Source: Clitoria ternatea (taxonomy: Eukaryota; Streptophyta; Magnoliopsida; Fabales; Fabaceae). Taken from it: a stretch of DNA of 64,000 nucleotides. The notes beneath the pieces were generated by a model that did no database searches, was not told the DNA's origin, and saw nothing but the letters and a program-made list of their open reading frames with translations. This document shows, piece by piece, positions 11,336 through 22,575 of this stretch (position 1 is the first letter of the stretch; each line of letters begins with the position of its first letter). Location: NCBI GenBank assembly GCA_037962975.1, contig CM075674.1, positions 35,602,501 to 35,666,500 of the forward strand, written 5' to 3'. The translations under genes were made by a program, and so were the position numbers.

Positions 11336-13079
11336 TTTAACTCATCATAGAGTAACCCCCCACCAGGGTAGGCAATCATGGAACCCCTAAATTCCATGGT
11401 GCGTCCAAATGCTTATGATGCATGAATGCCTTTAATTCTCTTTATCGATTTAACATACCATGATATCAATATTTCCATAATCACTTGGAAAAACACAAGT
11501 CCTCAAAAGACACATCACATATAATAATTTTCAGAATCATGGATTTATTGTTTCAACAACATATCTCAATAAACCACAAGGCATTCATGTATACATTAAT
11601 TTAGTCATTCATAATTATTCATGACAAAAATATATATATTGTATGTCATGTATAAGACACTCAATAACATCCATAATAATCAATAATCCCTCAATAATTC
11701 AATAATAGATCATTACTCATATGAAAAATATCATTTTCATCCATAATAACCATTATAGGTAAGTTTCAGCATTTTACAACAGCAACATACGTTAGTAAAA
11801 TGACCATAACGTGAGCAAATCAAATCCTTTTTAAGTAATTCAACTTTTTGTAGTTCCATAACAAAATTATCTACAACTTTCATGAAGACCATAATTTCAA
11901 ATTCCAAACAGAAACATCACATACTCACAGTATACTAAACCATCTCAAAGAAAGTAGCAAAACGTACATATGTTGGTATTTTCAATGTTTCTGGAGTTAC
12001 AAAAATAATTTTGGCATGAGAATAGTTCTAAATTACTCATAACACAAATATCTAAAACTTTTATGAAGACACTGAACACTAATTCTCATCACAAAATTCT
12101 CAGTTTTAAAAATAAAATTTGTAATTCATATCAACAGATTTTTAGCATGAACATACTTCTGTATTATAAGCATAACTAGAGCTACAAATATCATTTTAAA
12201 TTGAAACCACTTCCTATAGATCCATAACATAAATATCTACAACTTTTGTGAAGACATCAAAGTCTAAAAATGTATGTATAATTCCCAGAATATTAATATA
12301 TACACAAAATAGAAGATACGTATTCCAGAACGTACATTCTGTAGTATTTTGACTATAACTCATGCTATACATGTCCAAATCAGTCGGTTCAGGTCTAAAA
12401 ATTCACATAACAAAAAGTTCTACAACTTTGATGAAGAAGTCAGAATCAAATTCACACGTTTTCAGCTTCAAAATTGAGCAATAAGTTACAAAAATAATTT
12501 TGGAAAATCCTAGGACAGCATACAATTCTACACATTCCATATTTATTCATAACCCTATCCCCTCTTACCTTGATGAAGGGTCTTAGATTGGTTGAAAAAC
12601 GTTTTATTCTTACTGTCCCAACTTCGAATCAGAGTGACTTGTACGTAGAGAAGGAAATGAGAAAGAGAGACTTTTACTAGTTTTTGTTGTTCTGAGAATT
12701 CAGACTTGGAAAAGGTGTGGTATTAATTTAATAATGTACAAGACAAGTGGGGGACAAGCTTTCTCGTGACTGGAGGTTAGGTGCATCAATTATGGAAATA
12801 ATAGAGATTTTAGATAAGGAATGAGCTATATTATTGACCATTACCGCCGCCTACCTACTGGAGCCTTGTATGATTGAAGAAAAATATAATAAAATATGTA
12901 CAAAATGACAAGATTGGTGTAAAAGATTTAATTCTGACACTGGTTCAGTATTCTGGGGATATATGCCGACTGGAACTCTACCCGGTTAGCATATATGCCG
13001 ACTGGACACTACCGAGTCAATATATTAGCCAACTGGACCACTACCGAGTCAGTCTGAGGAGAATTCATCCATCTCCACT

Positions 13080-13770
13080 TTCAGAACTGCTTCACTCGGA
13101 AGGGAATTCACTCGGAAGTGTTTCCGCTTGAAACACTCGGTCGGTCTTTCGTTCCTCGGAATGACTTACTCGGAAATGTCTCACCCGGCTCATCCAGAAC
13201 CGATTCCCCTTTCATTCGGTCTTTCGTTCGGCTAAATCATTCCAGACCGACTCCATACTCGTTCGGTCTTTCACTCGACAAACCAATTCCAAGACCGACC
13301 ATCTCTCGCTCGGTCTTTCACCCGGTAAGTTACTTCAAAACCGAGCGAGGCTTCCTAGTATTAAGTCTTTCACTCGGGCGAAATTATTCCAGAGTACTTC
13401 TGGACAGACTCACACCGTGTACCCCCATCAGTACCATCCCACTCGGAATTACACACTCGAAGACAGTCCACTCGAAACGAGTTACACTCAACTCGGAAAT
13501 TCCCACTCGGAACTCCACTGCCCGGAATGTCACACTCGGTGACCTTTCATTCGGAATTATATCCACATCCTCACTCGGAAGGTCCTGTCTCGGACGTAGC
13601 TCACTCGGAAGACATAACCTTCACTCGGAATTTCATTATTCACTCGAAATTTCAACTTTCACTCAGAATTTCTTTCGGTCATAACCTTCACTCGGAAACA
13701 GATCTTTTATTCACTCGGAAAGTCTTATTTCTGACCTATTTCACTCGGAATTTCACTCAAAAATTCACCA
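13080..13770. repeat. dispersed CACTCGG(AA) array inside the solo LTR
   Basis: Dozens of CACTCGGAA/CTCGGTCTTTC words at irregular 15-45 bp spacing. The open frames across it are Ser/Thr-rich repeat artefacts. Confidence 0.85.
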
Positions 13771-13829
13771 CATTATGAAATTATTTTCTAAGGTTCCCGC
13801 TCGAGTGGAATTTCGTCCAGAATCTCACT

Positions 13830-14165
13830 TGCTCACCATTCACTCGTCCTGCTCGGTCGAGGCACAACAATACCTGTCACTCGCTTGAGCGGGTACCGTC
13901 CAAGCATTAGACTTCACACTCTCGCTCAAGCAACTCACACCCGCTTGAGCGAAAAATGTCCAGTGACAATTTTCTCTCTAGCTCGCTCAAGCGCGGCCAT
14001 GCCCGTTTGAGCGAGATTCACCCAGTAACTCCCCTGATTGCATAACATGCTTCTCGCTTGAGCGGAAGTCTCACTCGCCTGGGTGAAATTGGTCTAGAGA
14101 CCATTATACCGATACAGGGGATTCTCGCCTGAGTGAGATCCCTTCTCGTTTGAGCGAGAATACCA
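13830..14165. repeat. CGCTTGAGCG near-palindrome array
   Basis: CTCGCTTGAGCG, CTCGCTCAAGC and variants occur about ten times on both strands. The same array type occupies 27870-30500 in another LTR. Confidence 0.85.
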
Positions 14166-14382
14166 GAACATGGACAGAAAATGAAAATTCTTACAACTCA
14201 ATACGTGAAATTACTTTCAAGGCCAATCTAATCACTTCCATCACCTCATATACAACATGTGATGCATATAAAACTTGTTCAAACAATCATACTTATAAAC
14301 TTTCATTCTAAACTTATCATTAATGATCTAGATTAAAGATGATCATACATGAGATTGAAATTTTTAGGGATGTTACAGCTTG

Positions 14383-14635
14383 AGTATTAACAGAGTTCAT
14401 ATACACTCTTCTAACTTGAGTGTCGGACAATCTTCGCAGGTGAAACCACCTTTCGCCCACTTCAACGTGAAACTTTGGTGCGAAGGATCTCCAGGACAAC
14501 GAGACCGGTTTCTCCCACCGAGAAGCCGGATTACATAGATCGAATATACACTGAACTGGTCTTCAACCTCATTCAATCCTTAACCTTTGTGGCTGGTCCC
14601 ACACCAGATCCTAGACCCCTGTCCAGACCAGTTCA
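14383..14635 (+). repeat. 3' LTR of the Tat-like element, piece 3 of 3
   Basis: Resumes at AGTATTAACAGAG after the gcttg TSD and ends CCAGACCAGTTCA, followed by the element's TSD tatat. Confidence 0.92.
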
Positions 14636-14640
14636 TATAT

Positions 14641-15130
14641 GTTATTGATAGTGTGATAATATATTTTGTTGATAATGTGATTTAATGATAGTGTAAAGAT
14701 AAAATAATTATATTTTAAAATATTGATGTTTTTTTATTGGATTAGTTGGTAGTATGTGAAAGTATTATATTTATGATAATATTTTTTGTTTATAGTGTTT
14801 TGTTCATTAAAATAAATATCTTTTTTTAACATTGTTGTTTTTGTGAAAATAATATATGTTTATAGTGTTATTTATTGGTAGTGTGATAATATATTTTGTT
14901 GATAGTGTGAAGATAAAATGATTATATTTTAAAATATTGATATTTTTTTGTATTGGACTAGTTGATAATATGTGAAAGTATTATATTTATGATAATATAT
15001 TTTTTAGTTGATAGTGTTTTTTATTAATGAAATAGAAAAAATATATGTCACTAGTTGATAATATGTGAAAGCATTTTATTTATTATTTAAAGTATTTTTA
15101 TGTTAAAGTATTTTTTATTGTGTTAATGTA
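14641..15130. repeat. AT-rich tandem repeat (unit about 230 bp), right part
   Basis: Continuation of the array at 3070-3432 beyond the retrotransposon, with the same AACATTGTTGTTTTTGTGAA and AAAATATTGAT words. Confidence 0.75.
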
Positions 15131-15139
15131 GTGTAAAAG

Positions 15140-15472
15140 ATGGACACATCGTCTTCATCTATGCGACAGTCAACTAAAATAAATCCCAACCCTGAAAATC
15201 CATCACTCTTGAAATTCCAAAGTATGCATATATTCAGATCTGTATGGAATGGAAAACGAGATAAGATTTTAAAATGTAGACGTGTATTGGTTTTTTGTGG
15301 TAAGAGAGCTTATGTTCCCCGACAAATTATGTCATCGTTACAGAGAGCTAGTTTCCTTAGGGTAGCCCAACTTCATTTTTTTAGGGTAGAGCCTGCTTTG
15401 GTGTCTGCACTTGTGGAGAGGTGGAGACCTGAGACGCACACATTGCATATGCCACCTGGTGAGTGCACGATT
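15140..15472 (+). pseudogene. plant mobile domain (MAIN-like) gene, 5' fragment in a MULE
   Basis: The frame opens at ATG 15140. It has SLLKFQSMHIFRSVWNG, a CRR patch, and then the diagnostic plant-mobile-domain motif ALVERWRPETHTLHMPPGE followed by CTI. Plant mobile domain proteins (PF10536, MAIN/MAIL) act in genome stability and silencing, and many copies ride on MULEs. Homology stops abruptly after GECTI at about 15472. The rest of the frame to 15574 is the antisense of transposase sequence. The domain normally continues for several hundred residues, so this is the first quarter or so. Confidence 0.82.
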
Positions 15473-16897
15473 GCCTTTTGTTTTGCCTTCCATGCTTTAC
15501 TATACAAGATTTTGAATCCACATTCACTTGATATCCTCTCCTGGATCATGGCAATGGAAACCGACGGATCTTGATTCGCCATCCCCGAATATAATGTGCC
15601 AAACCATAAACATACAACTTTAAGACATGACAATTTACAATTTAACAAAGACATGTAAATAACATGGACATACCTAGTATACACGAGCAGACAAACTCAG
15701 AATCTAGCTTCAGATGGTCTTGTGACAGTTCAACGTTAATGCAAGTGTGACCCCCTCCCCATTTACTGACCACCCATGTCTTTGTCTTTTTTCGATAATA
15801 TTGCCCTCATCCTCTAAGGGCAACAATCTAATTGATTTGGATATTTGATTATTAAATGTGTTGGTTTAAATTCAACCACTATGTACGTTTGATGTTTCTT
15901 CATAGCATTTTGTTTCAAGGCAGTTTGCACTTCAGACTTTGATGCAAACTTAAGTCCAACGTACAAATCATCACCTATTCGCTAGTCAGGTTGGTTGTCT
16001 AACCCAAGAGGCATTTGTTCTTTGTCTGGATGATCCCAATTTATGTTGGTATAATGTGGTGAGGATGTCCAAAATGGGATACCCGTATTCCCTGTAAACA
16101 CTAATGTTCGTTACCATTCCACAAAAAACATCAACTACCCTTAAACAATGTAATTTAATATTACTAATCTGTCACCATTGACCCTGATGGAACACCATTG
16201 TTGGTAAAACGGTCACAGCATGAACTGCTACAGAATTAAAGTCCCCTTCAACATCAGTATCCACATCACTATAATTAGGATATTTTGCTCATCAGATCCA
16301 TCCTCTTCACTACTCTCATATTCCTCATCAACATTAAAATCAGGGTCATTGTTGTCTGATAAACTGGTAATAGTATTACTTTTCACAACAAACGAAATCA
16401 AGATTACGAACAAAATTTTTAGTACCAACTATTAACCACAAATAAAAGTTTTGTGTACTTACTCCCTATCAATGTAGCACACTATGACGAGGCTCCTTGT
16501 GTGTTCCGCATTGAACACCCGGCTCGATCAAAATCAACATATATCTCCAGCGCAACCATAGATTGTAACTAAAACATTGTCAACGCAACATCAATCTCCT
16601 CATCATCAGTTAATTAAAAAGCCACAAATGTATTTTTCCTTTTATCAACTATCAACCTACCAGTTAACTAGGTAATCATTGTAGTATTTTCAAGTTCCAA
16701 CTTAGCAACTATTTTTCTATTAATTGGTCAATAGTAATACCTTGCCGGACATACATTAACTTTGTGTCACCGTCAAATGTATACCCCTCAGGGTCTTCAT
16801 ATTTTCGGCCATTAGTGTACAAAACCACAGGAAAAGACATTCTTGCAACCCTTAAATTCAACAACTTCGAAAGCATGATCTTCATATTAATTTCCAT
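15469..16897 (-). pseudogene. MULE transposase, N-terminal half, degenerate
   Basis: On the minus strand the start at 16897 gives MEINMKIMLSK and then FPVVLYTNGRKYEDPEGY, a PB1-like start seen in MuDR proteins. Acidic stretches (DNNDPDFNVDEEYESSEEDG) follow near 16290-16350. Then come pieces of the MuDR zinc-binding/DNA-binding domain at about 15720-16050: DDLYVGLKFASKSEVQTALK, and GGHTCINVELSQDHLKLDSE. A last piece, DPSVSIAMIQERISSECGF..YSKAWKAKQKAI, ends at 15469. Several stops interrupt it. The catalytic DDE region is missing, so it cannot transpose. Confidence 0.8.
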
Positions 16898-17179
16898 TTA
16901 AAATTTAACCAAAAGTAATAACATAATATAAATGAACAAAAATTGTTTCCAGAATAAAAGACTTACTACTAATAAAATAATTCTTACTACAAATACAATA
17001 AATATTTTAAAAAAAACTTACCTAGACAACAAACAACAAGGAGCAAGCAGCAAGCGTGAAAGTGGTTTCACTTCTGTATATGAAAATGTTTCTACGGTGG
17101 GGTATTTAAAAAGGTATTTACATATGGACAGGGGACGAAATTCAGTTAAATTAATCATTCAAAGCAACGAATTATGGGC

Positions 17180-17335
17180 CCTAACACCTGGCAAATTCAC
17201 ACTTCCACCAGGCGAATTTGACCAGGATTTCGTCTCCCCACCAGACGAATTCATGGTAGCTTGACACGTAGCGTCTTGTTGAAATTTCGTCCCCCAGTAA
17301 ACGATTTCTTAAATTCATCCACCCACTTGCCGAAT
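17180..17335 (-). repeat. right subterminal inverted arm of the MULE
   Basis: On the minus strand reads GAATTCGTCTGGTGGGGAGA and GGGACGAAATTTCAAC, echoing the left arm at 2790-2945. Confidence 0.5.
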
Positions 17336-17345
17336 TCGAAAGATG

Positions 17346-19850
17346 ATATGCCACAAGCACACTCAAACCACCGATTACTTTCAAATTAGGCCTGTACTCA
17401 TATTTTTTTTTAAAGTAACTTAAATGGGTCAAAAACTCATTAAACCACAACCGAATGATTATCTATATTAAATAAATCATTGTTGTTATTATTTGGCTCA
17501 GGAAGCGAGTGGACGAGGGTGGGCGTGAAGAAAACAGTGAGAAGTTGAACTATTTGGAAAATCAAAAAGTGCAAAACTCATGTTCAATAGCCTGCAGGAT
17601 GATAATAATTTTCACGTGGCAAGTGGGTTCCATATACTACTTTTTACTAACTACACCTTCAGGAAGGTGCAAGGCAACACCCAACCCAACGCGACAAACC
17701 AAACCTTAAACGCACCTCAAATTTGACTGGAACAAGTAGTGTGTCATTAAAAAAATGAAATTGTAAAAATAAAAATTTAATAATTAATATTAATTTATAT
17801 ATTGTTTAAGATATTTTAAACTCAGTTAGGTTATAAGATGTTTTTTTTCCAACCTTCGTTCTGTAAACAGAATGAGAAAGTATACATACGCGTAGTGTAA
17901 TTCACAATCATATATTATAATGGGATAGATATCTCTAAAATATATTATAAATGATAAAAATAAATAAATAATGTTGATAAAAAAATATTTTAAATCTTTT
18001 GGATATTAAAAACATTTTTTAATAATTATTGGTGAATTACATGTCAAAAAGTATTATAGACAAAATACATATTAATTTTAATTTTTAATTTGAAGTTATA
18101 ATTATACATTTAGGTTTAATATATCAAATATAATCAAGACAATTATCTATATATAATTATGTCGATTATATATCTATAATCAATTCAATCATATATAATT
18201 AACAAAATCTTACATGTTATATAGTCAACTCAATTCATGATTCTCATATATAACTAACACATTCAATGACATATATTCTAGGTAGAACTACCTATAAAAC
18301 TTAGATAAACTTCAATTTTTGTTAATCTTATTATCTATTATAATTATTGGTTGTTTTATTGTTTCCGTAAAATTTGTAAAATTTAAAATGATATTTTTAT
18401 TTTCCTTATTTCAACAAGATATTTAATAATTTTAGATAAATCCTTGTGAAATTTTATAGATTTTTTTATTTTATAATAATTTTTAGTCCAACAATAGATA
18501 GAGTACTAATATGACTATCTGTAAGAAAATCATTCAACAGTGCGTATAATTAAGAACTAATTTTCTTTTTGGTAAATAAAATAATAAACAGAAAAGCAAC
18601 ATAAAAAGAACTAAAGCCAACGAATCCCAACCAATAAATAAAATGTTGTAATTTGTCTTGATATATATTAAGTGAAGGAAATGACATATTTATACAAACA
18701 GATATGCTTATTGGTTAAAAAACTAAACTTACTGTTTATAGATTAAGTGTATGTTCGGTAAAATAATCTTATAGCTTATCAATTGTGATTTATAGTTTAT
18801 GATTTAAGTTTTTTTTAATAGGGTTTATAGCTTATAGTCATTTAGGAAATTAAAATAGATTTGTTTAGTAAAATTAGTTTAAATTATATTAAATAATTTT
18901 AAAAGACATAATATTTTAATTATGTGAGAGATAAAAATTGTCATTAAATAATGATAAAAATGATAACTAATTAATTAAAAGTCATAAGTTTGTTCAAATA
19001 ACTTTTTAAAAATTATAAATTCTTCATTTTTTATGTTCACAAAACAGTTTTAACAACTTTTAAAAAGTCATAAACTCCTAAAAAGCTATAAACTTACGTC
19101 AAACAAACCCTAAATTATAAAATTAGTACTAATTAGCTTAAAAAATAACATTATCAAAATAAAAGGTTTCATTTTAAAAAATTATCACATCATTTATTTT
19201 AATTAATTATATTGTATTTTTTACTCTTCCAATTTATCTCTATTTGACCCACTTCTAGTATATTAAGTTTAGATGATTAACATGATGTGTTAAATTCAAA
19301 AGTAAATTTTTATCGGGAAAAAGAAACATGTATCTCTTTATTGATACGAAAAACATTTCTCAGAAGTTGAAGAAAAAGTGATGATTATGAGAGTACATAG
19401 TGTGAAACACATACACTCATAGAGTCACATCTTTAGATGTGCATACACTAATTTCATGCTATTCTGTCTCCATTCCCGCGTCTTCAAAATGTCGTATATA
19501 TTATATTATTATTAAATTGTCCAAAGTCCATATTAATTTATGTCATCTTATTATCTATCATCAACTTGATTTGAAGTTAGTTTTGACATGTTGAATTTGT
19601 TTGAGTTTTATAGAAGGGATGTATCTTGTAATAAATGAGTTTAATTAAGTTGGATATTCAACTTAATTTGATATCTCACACGTAATATTCTAATTTTTAA
19701 TTATTGGTTAAAATTTTATTAATTAAATAATTAATTGGGAGTGTTAATCTAATTAAAAGGGGTACGTTAATTTTTGGAATTAATCTGGTTAATTTTTAGG
19801 TAACTTAAAATTACTAGATTAATTTCAAAAATTAATCATATGGGCAAAAT
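17346..19850. other. AT-rich intergenic DNA, no gene recognised
   Basis: No coding domain is visible. 18747-19115 has imperfect inverted ends (left: GTATGTTCGGTAAAATAATC; right, reverse strand: GGTTTGTTTGACGTAAG) and internal TTATAGCTTAT/AAGCTATAA words. This suggests an old hAT-type MITE, but I could not find a clean TSD. Confidence 0.45.
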
Positions 19851-21559
19851 GACCATTTTACCCTTAATATATAAACTAATTCAATTTCCTTACTCTACTC
19901 TTCTCTCACACGTGAAAAACGGCCAAGAGGAAGAGTGAGAGCTTCACTTTCCCTCCCTCTCATCCATGACAACATCATCCTCACCAATTCCTTCTTCCTT
20001 CTCCGTTAAAGCAAGCTTCAAGGTCTCATCCATCTCCTTCCTCTACACGTGTAAGTGAGTATAGCAAGGGCAAAATTGTTCTTCAATTTTCCATTGCCAA
20101 GGTAAGGTTTTCCATGGACCCATTTACAAAATTGATTAAATTTCTAGGTTCCAACTTCAATTCCTTTGTTTTTATGATTAATGATCATTTCGGAGCCATC
20201 TTTGATTGTGGGTAGCTTTAAATGTTCTTCAATTCCTCCATTGTAGGAAAGCTTCAAGATGTCACTAATTTTTTTTATTTTCAATAATTCCTTCAAAATC
20301 ATGATTTTAGGAAGTTTTAGAATCATTTCAGAATTGTGGGCAACGTTAAAGCTTTGTGAATGTATGCTCTAGAACTCGTCGACAACCTTTTAGTAAGTCA
20401 AAACTTTTGAACCTTGGTCCTTTTGTTAAATTGGTAGTATTTGTAAGGTTTCGGGTTCCTAGGTAACTGGAAATTAATTAAATAACATAGGTTTAGTGAA
20501 TAGGGCGTTAATTGGATAGTTGTCGGGTTATGTTTATGGTAGGTTCGATTCTAGAACGAGACCAAAACATGAATTCAAGATTGGAATCGTCGATTCCAGG
20601 TAAAGGGGAACATTGTATTTTAAATGTATGAGTTATGGACGGATAAAGGATATAGTTACATTTATATACGATGATTTAATTTATGTTTGATGGAATTAGT
20701 GACAATAATGTTATATGATTGAATTGGTAGTATATCCTCTCTTTGTTATTATGATTGATGTAACTAAGGATTATTAGAATTGAATGAATTCTGTTCATAT
20801 GGTTTGTATGATCAATTGATGATTATGATGAATATTGCATGAGGTAGCAATTGATAGCTATTGTGTTAATAATGAGAAATGATGATAAATGGAACTGATG
20901 ATGTAAATGGAATGTCTTTGATAAATTTGTATGTTGTACTTGAATTGGAAATATGGTGGAAAGTCTTGGTGATGGTAACCAAGTGGTGGCCCCTAGTGAT
21001 AGTAATCAAGAGGTTTGATAATGAATTATAGATGTTGTGGCATAGCATTTGCATTCAGATGCATACATGAGTGCAAGGGACCTATGATGCCGATCTGGAT
21101 AGGAGCGCGACTTGATAGTAAGACACAGATTCTGTGGTGGTTTTTTTGGATTCCACAGTCGCTTTAGAGTGGAACTCTAAGGTCGGCCCACAACACTTGA
21201 GTTGAGGTGCCGTTGTCACTTGGAGTGGTCGGTGTTGCAAATGAGCGAACAACTCAATACCGGTAAAAAGATTTATTGATATATATGTTGAGAAAATTTT
21301 AATACTGTAATATTTATCCTATTAGTATAGTTAGATCCACATGTATATTCACTAGCATACTAAGAAATCATTAATGATTGTAATTGTATTTGTATGGTTA
21401 TAAATATATTTGGATATGTTAAATGAAAATGTTATTGATAATGAATTACGATGATTGGATGTTGAAATGAAAAGTAAGATTATACATATATATTATTGTG
21501 AATTGGATAATAATATTAAAATGAATTATGGTAAATCCAGTTCAATATTTGTCATTTAA
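19850..21559 (+). mobile_element. chromovirus-type LTR remnant
   Basis: 20590-21559 parallels 9311-9860 and 31105-31800: GGGGAACATTGTATTTTAAATG-like start, CCGTTGTCACTTGGAGTG, CAATACCGGTAAAA, and TTCAATATTTGTCATTTAAC at the right. The upstream part has the low-complexity promoter/leader look of these LTRs (CTCTCACACGTGAAAAACGG near 19905). The left end and TSD are not recognised. The right side stops at the tRNA-like junction at 21560. Confidence 0.5.
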
Positions 21560-21603
21560 CATAAGCCCACAGGTCCCAGGATCGAAACCTGACTTTGATA
21601 CCA
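21560..21603 (+). other. copy of the 3' half of initiator tRNA-Met including CCA
   Basis: CATAAGCCCACAGG + TCCCAGGATCGAAACCTG + ACTTTGATACCA matches the plant initiator tRNA-Met from its anticodon CAT to the 3' CCA. I see two substitutions and one extra G against the sequence I know. There is no 5' half, so it is not a tRNA gene. Plant tRNA genes do not encode CCA, so the sequence must derive from a mature tRNA, either by reverse transcription or as an unusually long PBS (on the minus strand it starts TGGTATCAAAG). It directly abuts the hairpin LTR-like repeat at 21604-22575. Confidence 0.75.
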
Positions 21604-22575
21604 TTAAATATAACACTTATTTAATAAAAATACGGGAAATTTTTTCGATTTTGAGAATCCAATTTGGTCACTCAGATACCCCTTAACACTAGATAAATTA
21701 ACCCTAAAAAGGTTGTGCAGAAGCTAAATTAGAAATACAAAATTTGAAAAATATAAAGATCATGGGGACTGACGCTAAGTGTGAGTCTAACAATTTCCAC
21801 CTAGTGCTACGTCTCAAACCCCGTAAAACTCTGACTGAGGTGAATCCAATGGCTACACTTCCGTAACTCATACACCTACAATTTGATGAAAGGATGAAAG
21901 GCTAATTCAATCTAGATTGGGCCCCGTATTGCATTATGTAGAACTGTCCCGTTTGGGATTTTAGCAGTGACGCAATTCAGTCTTTTACGCATAACTTAAG
22001 CCATTAAATTCACCTCAATCGGAGTTTTGCAGCCTACGTTATGCGTGAAAAACTAAATTGCATCACTACTGAAATCCCAAAGGGGATAGTTTTATATAAT
22101 GCAATATCAGGCCTAATCTAGGTTGAATTAATCTCTCGTCCCTTCACCAGAGTTGTTGGTATGGAGGTGTAACCACTGGATTCACCTCAATCGGAGTTTC
22201 GTAGCTCAAATTATGATCGAAAAACTAAACTGCGCTGCTAAAATCCTTCCTTTACTCTTAATTTTAGCTCTCAAGTCTTGTGAAAACCTGAGAGCAAGTT
22301 TTAAATGGTCTCACACGTAGTGTCCTTGGGACGCGTAATGTTAGAGGGTTCCCACGCGCAGGTCTTGACGCGTAGCGTCGGGTGGAAATTGTTAGGCTCA
22401 TGCGTAGTTAGCCCTCCCAACCTTCATATTTTTCAAAATTTATATTTTTAATCTAGTTTTGGCATAACTTTTTAGGGTTAATTTATTCTGCATTAAGGGG
22501 TATTCGAGTGACCAAATTGGATTTGTAAAATTGAAAAAATTCCCCCTGTATTTTTATTAAATAAGTGTTATATCA
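21604..22575 (-). repeat. hairpin LTR-like element with arms of 110 bp or more
   Basis: The outer arms pair as AT.TAACACTTATTTAATAAA (21608 onward) against TTTATTAAATAAGTGTTATA (ending 22573). They stay complementary through TCCAATTTGGTCACTC, TACCCCTTAA and TTAACCCTAAAAA. Inner blocks (GTGACGCAATT..TACGCATAAC against TTATGCGTGAAAA..AAATTGCATCAC near 21970-22070) form a further fold-back. ACGCGTAGCGT-like words occur at 22320-22380. On the minus strand the unit runs TGATATAACAC...GTGTTATAT and is followed at once by a TGGTATCA PBS-like sequence, so it can be read as an LTR. No coding capacity was seen. Confidence 0.7.

Larger units (their letters stand above)
10523..14377 (-). mobile_element. 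solo LTR, chromovirus type, 3855 bp
   Basis: Starts TGTGACGCTCCAAAATTTT, ends AATTTTTAGGGATGTTACA, and is flanked by the TSD gcttg (10518-10522 and 14378-14382). Read on the minus strand it begins TGTAACATCCCTAAAAATTT, like the other chromovirus LTRs here. Inside are a 63-bp tandem repeat (11026-11335), a CACTCGG array (13080-13770) and a CGCTTGAGCG array (13830-14160). No coding domain was seen. It is long for a solo LTR, but Tekay-type LTRs of several kb are known. Confidence 0.82.
3433..14635 (+). mobile_element. Tat-like Ty3/gypsy retrotransposon, gag-only, with two nested insertions
   Basis: The ends are TGATCCGGTCTGG and CCAGACCAGTTCA, flanked by the 5-bp TSD tatat (3428-3432 and 14636-14640). 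The left LTR is 802 bp. The right LTR adds up to about 803 bp after removing two insertions (7966-10141 and 10523-14377, each with its TSD copy). The internal region 4235-7791 encodes only a Gag relic, then repeat-rich DNA and a polypurine tract. No protease, RT or integrase is visible, so this copy is non-autonomous. The Gag resembles the large Retrotrans_gag class of plant Tat/Athila-type elements. Assignment to the Tat-like branch is from Gag style and is tentative. Confidence 0.88.
2771..17345. mobile_element. decayed Mutator-like element (MULE), interrupted by a Tat-like retrotransposon
   Basis: The element is inferred from three things. Related GAATTCGTC/GGACGAAAT-rich subterminal sequences lie in opposite orientation at its two sides (about 2790-2945 and 17180-17335). 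Each is followed inwards by a similar promoter-like stretch containing TTTCAC..CTTGCTTG. Between them lie a plant-mobile-domain gene start (+ strand) and a MULE transposase start (- strand). The native element is about 3.4 kb once the 11.2-kb insertion at 3433-14640 is discounted. Exact ends and the expected 9-bp TSD could not be found, so boundaries are approximate. It is an internally deleted, non-autonomous relic. Confidence 0.6.

Noticed and set aside
11034..11390. 118- and 98-codon frames with repeated NHESLHPHGSCENK-like units
   Set aside because: They arise from a 63-bp tandem repeat, whose length keeps all frames open; no start context or domain.
13118..13684. 188-codon plus-strand frame
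   Set aside because: Runs through the CACTCGG array in a solo LTR; Ser/Arg/Leu composition follows the motif.
21560..21603. A tRNA-iMet gene
   Set aside because: Only the 3' half is present, CCA is encoded, and there is no A box.
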